Positions 8,456 to 17,408 of a stretch of 64,000 nucleotides of DNA are shown here, in pieces (position 1 is the first letter of the stretch; every line of letters starts with the position of its first letter). Under the pieces are notes generated by a model. It worked only from the letters and a program-made list of their open reading frames with translations. It searched no databases and had not been told where the DNA came from. The position numbers were made by a program, and so were the translations under genes. This DNA comes from Phycisphaerales bacterium (GTDB lineage Bacteria > Planctomycetota > Phycisphaerae > UBA1845), in contig JACKHG010000014.1 of the NCBI GenBank assembly GCA_020639115.1, forward strand, positions 1 to 64,000. The letters run 5' to 3'.

Positions 8456-9361
8456 ATGCAGAGTGACACAAATGCCACGGCGGTGTGCATCGGTCTCGAT
8501 ACCGATGAGCAACTGACCCCATTTCGCGACGCGCTCGCGCCATACCGTTGCATTCATTATCGTGACGTGTATCGCGCCCTCGCACGCCTTGACCACGATC
8601 AACCCGCGCTCGTGATCGTGGACGTCGGCTGGCTGCCCAGCGTCGCGTTCGAATTCTTCGACATCCTCGCCCGGCGCCATTCCGGGCTGCCCGTCCTCGT
8701 CAGTGGACCTGAGCAGGCCACGGCCCGCATCCGCGACGCGCTCGCGCGCGGAGCACACAGCCGCGCCACGCCTGAGTCGATCGCCGAGTGCCTGCCAAAC
8801 CGGCGGAAGCCCGACACCGCCGTATTGGACGTGTCACGACCGGCCTCATCACCCCCGTCTGAAGCCGCAGAAATCGCGTCCGATACATTTGCACCAGCCG
8901 GTAATGTATTCGATGCTGAACTTGACCGGCGTTTGAACGAACAACTGGATGGGGCGGATGCCGGAGCGAGCGGTTCCGAACCGCCGCCGGCCCCCATCGA
9001 GACCGCTGCCGACGAGGCGACTCCGCCAAGGGTAGCGCCGGCTGAAGTGGAGGAACCGCCAGGGGAAACGCCGGACGACGACGCATCGAACGGTCCCGCA
9101 CCGACGCGGAACGTCGCCCTCGCGGAGCCCGGCGACGACGGTGATGAACGAGCGGACTCGCGCCCGCGCGTGCCTTGGCTGCGCTACGCGGACCGGCCGC
9201 AGCGCACGCCTCCGAAGCGGACACCGCCGGCGCGTCCGCAGCCCGAACCGGAGGTAGCGCCGCACGATGAGCCGGAGGCGAGCGCCGCAATGAGCGCGCC
9301 GCTGCTCAGCGAGGCGGAACTGGCTGCTCTGCTCGGTTCGCCGCGTGGCGGACAGGAATAA
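8456..9361 (+). CDS. Receiver-like protein with acidic tail ending in FliM-N-like peptide
   Basis: A 301-residue protein. Residues 8-115 look like a CheY-type receiver: acidic pocket near D15/D17, and a beta-3 end 'ALVIVDVGWLP' that puts D56 at the phospho-acceptor place. The usual Thr/Lys of later strands are hard to identify, so it may be degenerate. Residues about 120-280 are low complexity (Pro, Glu, Ala, Asp, Arg). The last 20 residues contain 'LLSEAELAALLG', very like the N-terminal CheY-binding peptide of FliM ('ILSQAEIDALL'). There is no DNA-binding or enzyme output domain. It is followed on the same strand, after about 115 bp, by a receiver-like GGDEF protein, so the two probably form one signalling unit. 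Confidence 0.75.
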   Translation: MQSDTNATAVCIGLDTDEQLTPFRDALAPYRCIHYRDVYRALARLDHDQPALVIVDVGWLPSVAFEFFDILARRHSGLPVLVSGPEQATARIRDALARGAHSRATPESIAECLPNRRKPDTAVLDVSRPASSPPSEAAEIASDTFAPAGNVFDAELDRRLNEQLDGADAGASGSEPPPAPIETAADEATPPRVAPAEVEEPPGETPDDDASNGPAPTRNVALAEPGDDGDERADSRPRVPWLRYADRPQRTPPKRTPPARPQPEPEVAPHDEPEASAAMSAPLLSEAELAALLGSPRGGQE

Positions 9362-9475
9362 ACAGGACGCAATTGGGAAATATTGTAGGCTGTTAATAGT
9401 CCGGCGGCGACGCCGGCACATGCCTGCGAACATGTGACGGCACCCCGCGATTGTGCCGGGAGAGAGCGGCGCCCC

Positions 9476-10786
9476 GTGATTCGACACGATTCCGACATGC
9501 TGCAGCGCGACTGCATCCTCGCCGTGGATGACGGGCCCACCCTGAGCAATTTCCTTCGTCAGCGTTATCCCGAATGCCAGGTGCGCCGCGCCGACTCGTT
9601 CCTCTCCGCCATTGACGATCTCGGCCATCTGCACGTCCGGGCGGTCGTCGCCCGCGTCGATGGGCAGTACCCGCAACTCGCCGAGGCGGTCGCGGGCCTG
9701 CGCGAGGCCGTTGGCAACCGCTCCAAGCTGCTGCTGTGCTGCGCCGCCGACGCCGAGCCGTCGGTGCGCGACGCCGCACAGACCGGGCACGCGGACGATT
9801 ACCTGCTCTGGCCGCTGGCCGGCCGGGAACTCGATCGGGCGCTGGGATTTGTCGATCCGCTCTCGTCCCCGCCCCCACGCGCAGGCGCCGGGCTGGACGA
9901 ACTCGCCGCCGTGGGCGACGCGATCCGGCATCTCGGCGACGATCCGTACGGGCTGCTCACCCGCCTCGCGGACATGGTGCGGTTGGCCATGGGCAGCACC
10001 GCCGCGTCCGTCGTCGCGGACGGCTCGGCTGCGAGCAGCGGTGGAACGGTGGCTGAGCCCGTGCTCAGCGAGCCGCTCAAGCGCGGCGGCAAGATCATCG
10101 GGCAGATCACGCTCGGCGAGCGCAAGGAAAGCTACACGTCCGCGGACGTCGAGCGGCTGCGGAGGTACGCGGAGCTGGTGACGAGTCTGCTCCTTTCCGC
10201 GGAGGAGCAGCGGAAGTGGCGGCGTGACGCGATGACCGACGCAATGAGCGGCCTGTACAACCGCCGCTACGTCCAGAAATTCCTGGACGATCTGCTGGGC
10301 CGCGCCCGCGTCGAACGCTTCCGCGTGACCGTCCTGCTCTTCGACATCGACGACTTCAAGACCTACAACGACACCTACGGGCACGTGGCCGGCGACGAAA
10401 TCATCCGCCAGATCGGGCACCTGTTCAAAGCCCATTGCCGCGAGCACGACGTCGTCACGCGTTACGGTGGCGACGAGTTCTGCGTCGTGTTCTGGGATGC
10501 AGACCGGCCGCGCGTCGCGGGCAGCACGCACCCGGCTGACGCGTTCAACGTGCTCGCGCGCTTCCAGGAAGCGCTCAAGACGCACCGCTGTTCCGCGATC
10601 GCCTCGGACGCCCAGGGCCGCCTGACCATCAGCGGCGGCCTGGCGAGTTTTCCCTGGGACGCCTCCACCACGGTCGAATTGATCGATCGTGCGGACCGCG
10701 CCCTGCTCCGCGCCAAGGCGGCGGGCAAGAATCGCGTCTTCGTGTTCGGCGAGGACACGCCCGCGGGTTCATCCGCCGTGCCCTAG
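9476..10786 (+). CDS. Diguanylate cyclase with receiver-like and GAF-like N-terminus
   Basis: A GGDEF protein of about 436 residues from the GTG at 9476. That start has a GGGAGAGAG site 8 bases upstream; ATG at 9434 or 9497 are alternatives. The N-terminus ('ILAVDDGPTLSNFLRQRYP') resembles a receiver, but the phospho-acceptor position reads 'VVARVDG' and is not convincing. A GAF-like middle region follows, with 'LSEPLKRGGKIIGQITLGE'. The C-terminal domain is complete: 'DAMSGLYNRRYV', 'LFDIDDFKTYNDTYGH', the active-site 'YGGDEF', and an RxxD motif ('REHD') exactly five residues before it, the usual inhibitory I-site. It should make cyclic di-GMP with product feedback. No EAL or HD-GYP gene is nearby. 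Confidence 0.88.
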   Translation: MIRHDSDMLQRDCILAVDDGPTLSNFLRQRYPECQVRRADSFLSAIDDLGHLHVRAVVARVDGQYPQLAEAVAGLREAVGNRSKLLLCCAADAEPSVRDAAQTGHADDYLLWPLAGRELDRALGFVDPLSSPPPRAGAGLDELAAVGDAIRHLGDDPYGLLTRLADMVRLAMGSTAASVVADGSAASSGGTVAEPVLSEPLKRGGKIIGQITLGERKESYTSADVERLRRYAELVTSLLLSAEEQRKWRRDAMTDAMSGLYNRRYVQKFLDDLLGRARVERFRVTVLLFDIDDFKTYNDTYGHVAGDEIIRQIGHLFKAHCREHDVVTRYGGDEFCVVFWDADRPRVAGSTHPADAFNVLARFQEALKTHRCSAIASDAQGRLTISGGLASFPWDASTTVELIDRADRALLRAKAAGKNRVFVFGEDTPAGSSAVP

Positions 10787-10826
10787 GCGTGCTCGCGCTC
10801 ACTCTTCCAAGCCTCGAAATCCACGA

Positions 10827-11063
10827 TCAGGGCTGCGGTACCGGCGTGATCAGCCGCCCGTCCGCGGTCATGCGCACGTCCGGCATGTACATCCGCGCGT
10901 AGGGCAGCAGCCACCAGTTGCTCGCGTACGCCAGGTAAGCGCCCGCGATGACCGCCAGCAGCCCGGCACACGTCACCAGCATCAGTCCGCGCCGGCGGCC
11001 ACGCCTGCCGGAGTGCTGGACGCCCGCTAGCGCCGCCGGCGTGCTCGAATGGGTTGATAACAT
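10827..11063 (-). CDS. Small single-span membrane protein
   Basis: A 78-residue protein starting at the ATG complementary to 11061-11063, with AGGAGAA about 9 bases upstream. A basic stretch ('GRRGRRRG', about residues 19-26) precedes one hydrophobic span (about 27-49). An aromatic patch ('NWWLLPYARMYMPDVRMT') follows, then a short Pro-rich end. The orientation should be N-in, with a short external tail. It lies convergent to the GGDEF gene with a 40-bp gap and divergent from the ECF sigma factor. No family recognised. Confidence 0.6.
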   Translation of the reverse strand: MLSTHSSTPAALAGVQHSGRRGRRRGLMLVTCAGLLAVIAGAYLAYASNWWLLPYARMYMPDVRMTADGRLITPVPQP

Positions 11064-11277
11064 GTCCACAGCAGTTCTCCTGGTGGTGAAGACACAACCG
11101 CGTCCCCCACTCCTCTGCACGCAAACGGCGGACGGACTCCCCGGAGAAAAATCGAAAAATCTTCGGCGGCCCGATTCGAATAATCGCAGCCGCCGACGTC
11201 TCGACCCGCGCCGGGCGTTGGGCGATAATGACGCGGCGGGACAGGCGCACGTGTGCCGCCTCTAATGGAAATTCGCC

Positions 11278-11847
11278 ATGACGTCACCCCCCCAGCACGA
11301 CGCCACGCGCATCCTCGCCGACCTCTCCGCCGGCGACGCTTCGGCCGGGGAACGCCTGCTCCCCGTCGTCTACGCCGAGCTGCGCGCCATCGCCGCGCGT
11401 TGCATGCGCAACCAGCCCGCGGACCATACCTGGCAACCGACCGCACTCGTGCACGAGGCCTACCTGCGCCTGATCGGCAAGGACGACCCGGCCTGGAGCG
11501 GTCGCGGCCACTTCCTCGCGGTCGCCGCGAAGGCGATGCGCCACCTGCTCGTCGACCACGCGCGCCGGCGCCTCGCGGACAAACGCGGCGGCGACCGGCA
11601 ACGCGTCACCCTCTGCGACAATCTCGCGCAAGACGACGCAGCGCCGATCGACGCCCTTGCGCTCGACGACGCGCTCCGCCGGCTCGCGACGCTGCACCCG
11701 CGGCAGGCCCAGATCATAGAATTGCGTTTTTTCGGCGGCCTGACCATCGCCGAAACGGCGCGCGCCCTCGACCTCGGCACGACCACGGTGGAAGACGATT
11801 TCGTGATGGCGCGGGCCTGGCTCGCGCGCGAGCTGGCCGATGCCTGA
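11278..11847 (+). CDS. ECF sigma factor (Sigma70_ECF type)
   Basis: A 189-residue RNA polymerase sigma factor. Region 2 is visible in 'LLPVVYAELRAIAARCMRNQ' and 'ALVHEAYLRLIG', with 'GRGHFLAVAAKAMRHLLVDHARRR'. Region 4 is the helix-turn-helix 'LTIAETARALDLGTTTVEDDF'. The wording 'TWQPTALVHEAYLRL' is the hallmark of the planctomycete/acidobacterial ECF group usually encoded beside a Ser/Thr kinase. The gene overlaps the kinase start by 8 bases, which supports co-expression and a shared signal pathway. In such pairs the kinase, rather than a classic anti-sigma factor, is thought to control sigma activity (inference). A 214-bp upstream gap should hold its promoter. Confidence 0.92.
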   Translation: MTSPPQHDATRILADLSAGDASAGERLLPVVYAELRAIAARCMRNQPADHTWQPTALVHEAYLRLIGKDDPAWSGRGHFLAVAAKAMRHLLVDHARRRLADKRGGDRQRVTLCDNLAQDDAAPIDALALDDALRRLATLHPRQAQIIELRFFGGLTIAETARALDLGTTTVEDDFVMARAWLARELADA

Positions 11848-14800
11848 TCCGCAGATGACACCCGAACGCTACGCGCGGGCGCGCGAGATCTTCAGCCGCG
11901 CCCGCCGCCTCACCGGCGACGAGCGAGCGGCCCTGATCGCCCGCGCGTGCGGAACCGACGAAGCGCTGCGTCATGAAATCGAAACGCTCCTCGCCCACGC
12001 CGACTCGCCGATCGAAACCCAGGCCCTGCCCGAACCGCTGCGCCGCCACGCCGCCGACCTGCTTCGCACGGCTGAGGCCGAACTCGCCCTGCGCGACGTG
12101 CCCGAGGTCGTCGACGGCTACCACATCCGCGAAGTCCTCGGCGTCGGCGGCATGGGCGCCGTCTTCCGCGCCGAACAGATCGAGCCCGTCCGCCGCACCG
12201 TCGCGCTCAAGATCATCAAGCTCGGCATGGACTCGCGCGAAATCGTCGCCCGCTTCGCCTCGGAACGCCAGGCGCTCGCCCTGATGGATCACCCCAACGT
12301 CGCCCGCGTCATCAACGCCGGCGCCACGCCCGACGGCCGGCCCTACTTCGTCATGGAGTACGTCCCCGGCGAGCCGATTACCGACTACTGCACCGCCCAC
12401 GCCGTAGACCTGCACACGCGGTTGACGCTCTTTATGACGGTCTGTGCAGCCGTCCAGCACGCCCACCAGAAGGGGATCATCCACCGCGATCTCAAGGCCT
12501 CCAACATCCTCGTCATCGCCGACGGCAACACCGCCGTGCCCAAGGTGATCGACTTCGGTATTGCCAAGGCCATCGCCCAGCCGCTGACCCCTCACGCGAC
12601 GCTTACGGCGGTCGGCCGCTTGGTCGGCACGCCGGAATACATGAGCCCAGAGCAGGCCGACTCGAGCGGCGCCGACGTCGACACGCGCGCCGACGTGTAC
12701 GCGCTCGGCGTGCTGCTCTACCGCCTGCTCTGCGGAGCCCTGCCCTTCGACTCCGACACGCTGCGCACCGCGGGCCTCGCGGGCATGGCCTGCATCATCC
12801 GCGAGCAGGAACCCGTCCGCCCGAGCGTACGCGTCGCCACCGACGACGAGGCCGTCGACGCCGCACGGGCCTGCGGACTCGAACGCACTGCGCTCGCCCG
12901 CACGCTCCGCGGCGACCTCGACGCCATCACCGCCAAGGCCATGGCCAAGGATCGCGACCTCCGCTACGAATCAGCCGCCGCCCTCGCCGACGACGTGGGC
13001 CGGTACCTCGCCAACGAGCCGATCCGCGCCCAGCCGCCGAGCATTTCCTATCGCGCCTGGAAACTTGTGCGCCGCCACCGCGCCGGTGTGCTCGCAGGCA
13101 TCATCGCCACGCTGGGCCTGATCGGAGCGGTCGCCGGCATCGGCGTCGGCTACCTGCGTGCCACCACCGCCGAAGGCCGTGCCCGCGCGGAAGCCGACGC
13201 CGCTCAGAGCGCCCGCCGCGAAGCCGAAACCGCACTGCAGACCGCCCGCACCGCGACCACCCGCGCCGACGCCCAGGCCGAGGCACTGCGCCGCACGCTC
13301 TACAGCCAGCAGATCGCCCTCGCCCAAAACGCTTACCAGAACGACAGCGTGGTGCGCATGCGCGAACTGCTCGACGCCACCCAGCCGCAGCGCCGCGGTT
13401 GGGAATGGGAATATCTCAACTGGCTTTCGGATCGCAGCCGCCTCACCCTGCGCCGGCACGGACGCGACGTGCGCTGCGTCGCGGTCAGCCCCGATGGCGC
13501 GACCATCATCACCGGCGGCTACGACCGCCGCATCATCGGCTGGGACTCCCGCACCGGCGCCGTCCGCTTCGACCGCACCGCCCATCAGCACAGCGTGCAC
13601 TGCCTGGCGTGCCAGCCCCACGGAACGCTGTTCGCCTCGGGCAGCTACGACGGTACGATCCAGATCTGGCAACTGCCCGAGGGCAAGCGTCTCCGCCGCC
13701 TCACTCCGGACATGGGCGAGGTCTGGTCGCTGGCGTTTTCCCCCGACGGACAGACCCTCTACTCCGGCGGCCAGACCGGCTCCGTCTGCGCCTGGGATGC
13801 CGCGACCGGCAATCTGCTCTTCCGCGTTCATCCGCACGCGGAGCGGGTCATGGGCCTCGCGGTCACGCCGGACGGCGAGCGTATCATCACCGCCAGCGCC
13901 GACGGTAACCTGCGCGTCTGCAACGCGGCGACCGGCGCCACGCTCGCCACCTGGCGGGGACACACCTGGCGGGTGAACTGCGTCGCGGTGAGCCCCGACG
14001 GCCGCTACGTCGTCAGCGGCGACGACGACAAGGTCATCCTGCTGCGCGACGCCGACACCGGCGAGATCCTCCAGACCATCCGCGGCCATCGCGCCGGCAT
14101 TCTCTCGATCGACTTCCGCCCCGACGGCCGGAACTTCGTCTCCGCCAGTTGGGATAAGACTATCAAGATCTGGGACACGCAGACGGGCCGCCTGCTCGTT
14201 ACCCTGCCCGGCCACGGCAACGTCGTCTGGGCGGTGCATTACAGCCCCGACGGCCACTGGCTCGTATCCGGCGGCATGGACTGGACCGCGAAGGTGTGGG
14301 ACGCCGACCTCGGCGGCGATATGCTCACGCTCACGGGACATTCCCAGGAGGTCCACACGCTCTCCTGGAGCCCCGACGGCAGCCGCATCGCCTCGGGCGG
14401 CACGGATCGCTGCATCCACGTGTGGGACACCGCCACCGGCGAGGAACTCATCCACATGCCGCGGCACGCCGCGCCGCTCGAAACCGTTGCCTTCGATCTC
14501 TCGGGCGATTCCGTGTACTCGCTCGATACGGGCGGGACGGTCATCCAAATCGATGCGAAAACGGGCGCCGAGCGCTGGCAGCGCAACTTCATCCGCTGCA
14601 TGCCCACGGATCTCGGGCTCACCTGCTTCCGCCCCGCCCTCAGCCCGAATGGCTTGTGGCTGGCCTACCTCGACCAGGACCTCGTGGCCTGCCTGCGCAA
14701 CCTGCATGACGGAACCATCACCCGCTTCCATGAGGGCATTTCCAACCGGCCGGTGCTCGTCGTAATCAGCGCCGACGGCACGCGCATCGCCTCGGCCTCC

Positions 14801-15838
14801 GCGGAGCACGTGCTCACCATGTTCGACGCAACCACCCAGACCGTTCTCTGGACGGTCCGCGCCCATCCCTACCCCATCCGCGCGATCCGCTTCAATCGCG
14901 ACGCGACGCAACTGGCCTCCTGCAGCGAGGATCGCTCGGTCAAGATCTGGGACGTTAGCACCGGCGGACTCATCCACGTGCTCACCGGCCACGAAAGCGG
15001 CGTCACCTGCGCGGACTTCTCCCCGGACGGCACGCGCCTCGTCACCGGCGGCGACGACCGCACGCTCAAGGTCTGGGACACCGCCACCGGCCAGGAAGTG
15101 CTCACCCTGCGCGGACACGACGTCGGTGTGCTCGACGTCCGCTTCAGCCCGGACGGGAAGCGCATCGCCTCCGCGTCCGCCGACTGGACCGTGCGCATCT
15201 GGGAGACCGGCCCGCCGCCCGGCGGCTTCGCGCCCCGCGGCCCCGTCCTCGAGGCCCAGATGCTGGTATTTCAACACCAGGACGAACACCCCTCAGGGGC
15301 CGAATTGCGCGACTGGATCGCCCAGCGCACCGACCTCACCCCCGAGGTTCAATCCGCCGCCCTTCGGCTCGTCGATCATCGCCACGAAGACCCCTACGTG
15401 CTCAACGCCCGCGCGTGGGAAGTGGTCAAACGCCCCAACGCACCGGCTGCCGACTACGCCCTGGCCCTCAAACGCGCCGCCGTGGCCGCCGACTGCCAGC
15501 CCATCGTGGCCGACTTCCATACCACCCACGGCGCCGCCCTCTATCGCAACGCCCGATTCGCCGAGGCGATCGCGGCGCTCCAGCGGTCGCTCGCGCTGCG
15601 CCGCCAGTCCGATGAGACGCCCCACCCGGCTGAACTCGCGTTCCTGGCGATGGCTCAGCACCGCTCCGGCACCAAGGCGGACGCACTCGTCACCCTCGAG
15701 CGGCTGCGCATGCGCATGCTCGACCCGCGCTGCCTGCTCAACCCGGACGCGCAGGCGCTGCTCCACGAGGCCGTCGCCGTGTTACGCACGCAGGCGGTTC
15801 CTGCTGGCGACGACGTCACGCCAGCCGCGTCGCCTTGA
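11840..15838 (+). CDS. Ser/Thr protein kinase with 14 WD40 repeats
   Basis: A 1332-residue membrane kinase. Residues about 94-375 form a Hanks-type kinase: G-loop 'LGVGGMGAVFRAE', Lys in 'TVALKIIKLG', catalytic 'IIHRDLKASN' (about 212), 'VIDFGIAKA', and 'GTPEYMSPEQA'. One membrane span follows (about 415-438), then a short Ala/Arg coiled coil. Residues about 534-1125 hold 14 WD40-like repeats, most ending in 'xxWDxxTG', enough for two seven-blade propellers. The last 200 residues are helical and TPR-like. The WD40 part should be outside the cytoplasm and may sense ligand or bind a partner. It starts inside the sigma factor gene (8-base overlap), so the two are one operon. Confidence 0.93.
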   Translation: MPDPQMTPERYARAREIFSRARRLTGDERAALIARACGTDEALRHEIETLLAHADSPIETQALPEPLRRHAADLLRTAEAELALRDVPEVVDGYHIREVLGVGGMGAVFRAEQIEPVRRTVALKIIKLGMDSREIVARFASERQALALMDHPNVARVINAGATPDGRPYFVMEYVPGEPITDYCTAHAVDLHTRLTLFMTVCAAVQHAHQKGIIHRDLKASNILVIADGNTAVPKVIDFGIAKAIAQPLTPHATLTAVGRLVGTPEYMSPEQADSSGADVDTRADVYALGVLLYRLLCGALPFDSDTLRTAGLAGMACIIREQEPVRPSVRVATDDEAVDAARACGLERTALARTLRGDLDAITAKAMAKDRDLRYESAAALADDVGRYLANEPIRAQPPSISYRAWKLVRRHRAGVLAGIIATLGLIGAVAGIGVGYLRATTAEGRARAEADAAQSARREAETALQTARTATTRADAQAEALRRTLYSQQIALAQNAYQNDSVVRMRELLDATQPQRRGWEWEYLNWLSDRSRLTLRRHGRDVRCVAVSPDGATIITGGYDRRIIGWDSRTGAVRFDRTAHQHSVHCLACQPHGTLFASGSYDGTIQIWQLPEGKRLRRLTPDMGEVWSLAFSPDGQTLYSGGQTGSVCAWDAATGNLLFRVHPHAERVMGLAVTPDGERIITASADGNLRVCNAATGATLATWRGHTWRVNCVAVSPDGRYVVSGDDDKVILLRDADTGEILQTIRGHRAGILSIDFRPDGRNFVSASWDKTIKIWDTQTGRLLVTLPGHGNVVWAVHYSPDGHWLVSGGMDWTAKVWDADLGGDMLTLTGHSQEVHTLSWSPDGSRIASGGTDRCIHVWDTATGEELIHMPRHAAPLETVAFDLSGDSVYSLDTGGTVIQIDAKTGAERWQRNFIRCMPTDLGLTCFRPALSPNGLWLAYLDQDLVACLRNLHDGTITRFHEGISNRPVLVVISADGTRIASASAEHVLTMFDATTQTVLWTVRAHPYPIRAIRFNRDATQLASCSEDRSVKIWDVSTGGLIHVLTGHESGVTCADFSPDGTRLVTGGDDRTLKVWDTATGQEVLTLRGHDVGVLDVRFSPDGKRIASASADWTVRIWETGPPPGGFAPRGPVLEAQMLVFQHQDEHPSGAELRDWIAQRTDLTPEVQSAALRLVDHRHEDPYVLNARAWEVVKRPNAPAADYALALKRAAVAADCQPIVADFHTTHGAALYRNARFAEAIAALQRSLALRRQSDETPHPAELAFLAMAQHRSGTKADALVTLERLRMRMLDPRCLLNPDAQALLHEAVAVLRTQAVPAGDDVTPAASP

Positions 15839-15870
15839 CATCGCCGGCCCCTTGCCATCTGCTGCACGCC

Positions 15871-16785
15871 ATGACCACCCAACCAACCGACAAGCTCCCC
15901 AAGCTCGATCCCGAAACGCCGATCGGCTGGATCGGCACCGGCGTCATGGGCGCCAGCATGTGCAGCCACCTCCGGTCAGCCGGCCATCCCGTCACCGTGT
16001 TCACCCGCACGAAATCGAAGGCCGCCAGCCTCCTCGACGCCGGCGCCGAGTGGGCGGACAGCCCGCGGACCGTCGCCGAACGCTGCCCCGTCGTCTGCAC
16101 CATGGTGGGATTCCCCCCGGACGTGCGCCAGGTGTATTTCGGCGACGACGGCGTGCTCGCCGCGGCTCAGCCCGGCGCCCTGCTCATCGACTTCACGACG
16201 ACCGAGCCGAGCCTCGCCGTCGAGATCGCCGAGCAGGCCGCCGCCCGCGGCGCGTTCGCCATCGACGCGCCGGTCTCCGGCGGCGACGTCGGGGCGCGCA
16301 ACGCAACGCTCTCGATCATGCTCGGCGGCGAGGCAGCCGCGGTCGACGCGGCCTTGCCGCTCCTGCAGCGCCTGGGGAAATCCATCGTCCGCCAGGGCGG
16401 CCCGGGCACCGGCCAGCACACCAAGATGTGCAACCAGATCGTGATCGCAGGCACCATGGTGGGCATGTGCGAGGCGCTCATCTACGGCCACCGCGCCGGC
16501 CTGGACCTCGAGACGATGCTCGCCAGCATCCGCGGGGGAGCGGCGGGTTGCTGGTCGCTGGACAACTACGCGCCGCGAATTCTCAAGCGGGATTTCGCGC
16601 CCGGGTTCTTCGTCGAGCATTTCATCAAGGACATGGGCATCGCCCTGAGGGAGGCCGAGCGCATGAACCTCGCACTGCCCGGCCTCGCGCTGGTCCACCA
16701 GCTCTACGTCGCGCTCAAGGCCCAGGGCCACGGGCGCAAGGGCACCCAGGCCCTCATGCTCGCGCTCGAAACGCTTAACGGCTGA
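15871..16785 (+). CDS. NAD(P)-dependent beta-hydroxyacid dehydrogenase
   Basis: A 304-residue protein of the 3-hydroxyisobutyrate/6-phosphogluconate dehydrogenase-like family. It has the Rossmann motif 'IGWIGTGVMGASMCSHL', substrate-binding 'FAIDAPVSGGDVGARNATL', the catalytic-lysine region 'GTGQHTKMCNQIVIAG', and the cofactor segment 'IDFTTTEPS'. The ATG at 15871 begins the family-like part; an in-frame TTG 36 bases earlier is possible but less likely. Substrate cannot be fixed: 3-hydroxyisobutyrate (valine breakdown) would fit the branched-chain acyl-CoA genes at 19.7-24.1 kb, but tartronate semialdehyde, glyoxylate/succinic semialdehyde and related substrates are also used by the family. 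The gene follows the kinase by 32 bp. Confidence 0.9.
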   Translation: MTTQPTDKLPKLDPETPIGWIGTGVMGASMCSHLRSAGHPVTVFTRTKSKAASLLDAGAEWADSPRTVAERCPVVCTMVGFPPDVRQVYFGDDGVLAAAQPGALLIDFTTTEPSLAVEIAEQAAARGAFAIDAPVSGGDVGARNATLSIMLGGEAAAVDAALPLLQRLGKSIVRQGGPGTGQHTKMCNQIVIAGTMVGMCEALIYGHRAGLDLETMLASIRGGAAGCWSLDNYAPRILKRDFAPGFFVEHFIKDMGIALREAERMNLALPGLALVHQLYVALKAQGHGRKGTQALMLALETLNG

Positions 16786-16824
16786 CGCGAGCGCGATTTC
16801 GCCAAGCTTGCGGTGAGAACCACC

Positions 16825-17313
16825 ATGAGCCGAAGACGCCGCAGATTCATCGTGGCCGCCATCGTCGCGTTCCCGATACTGTTCTACCTGGGCTGCGTCC
16901 ATCGCTATCACGAGACGGTCGAAAAGGACGGTTGGGTGCTGAAGTGGAACTGCCCGCCGTTTCGTTGCCCCCATTGCTCCGGTCGGATCGAGCAGTTCAC
17001 CGCCCACGGCAATCCAGTCGCCTGCCCGGCAGACAGCTCCTTTGCAACCGTTCCCAAGACGAAGCTAACGGTGCAGTCGCCGGTGTGCACCGTTGTGTGC
17101 TTGCGCGGGGAGGATGCCTGGCGGATCCTGGCCGCGTCCGACACCAGGCCTACGGACATTTGTGGCAACATCACCCCGGAAGAAATGACGCAGGGCTACT
17201 ACGACGCGGGCACCTGTCGAAAACGCGGAACCCCCGCAGATTGGTGCCTGGCCAGTTCGGAGGAATATTGCCGCTGGATCAATCCCCGATTGATCGATGC
17301 ACTGCCCTGGTGA
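16825..17313 (+). CDS. Cys-rich putative lipoprotein
   Basis: A 162-residue protein from the ATG at 16825 (an in-frame GTG lies 12 bases earlier). After a basic N-terminus ('SRRRRRF') there is a hydrophobic stretch ending in 'FYLGC', a plausible lipobox with Cys as the acylated residue. The mature part is Cys-rich, with a 'CPHC' pair and at least eight further Cys. These could form a small zinc-ribbon or disulphide core. No homologous family was recognised. It follows the dehydrogenase on the same strand and is convergent with the peptide transporter. Expected location is the periplasmic face of a membrane. Confidence 0.6.
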   Translation: MSRRRRRFIVAAIVAFPILFYLGCVHRYHETVEKDGWVLKWNCPPFRCPHCSGRIEQFTAHGNPVACPADSSFATVPKTKLTVQSPVCTVVCLRGEDAWRILAASDTRPTDICGNITPEEMTQGYYDAGTCRKRGTPADWCLASSEEYCRWINPRLIDALPW

Positions 17314-17408
17314 AGTGCGCGGCAGGCCCCTGAGCAGATGCAACGGACGGTACGCTTGGGTCACATCATCAAGGTTCAACTCGACGTAGGCCCAGCCACC
17401 TGCGGGCG

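Noticed and set aside
8849..10585. 578-residue open frame opposite the receiver and GGDEF genes
   Set aside because: Spans two intact genes on the other strand and the gap between them; no recognisable domain.
12971..15289. 772-residue open frame opposite the kinase
   Set aside because: Shadow of the WD40 region, with repetitive Ala/Gly/Asp content and no protein motif.
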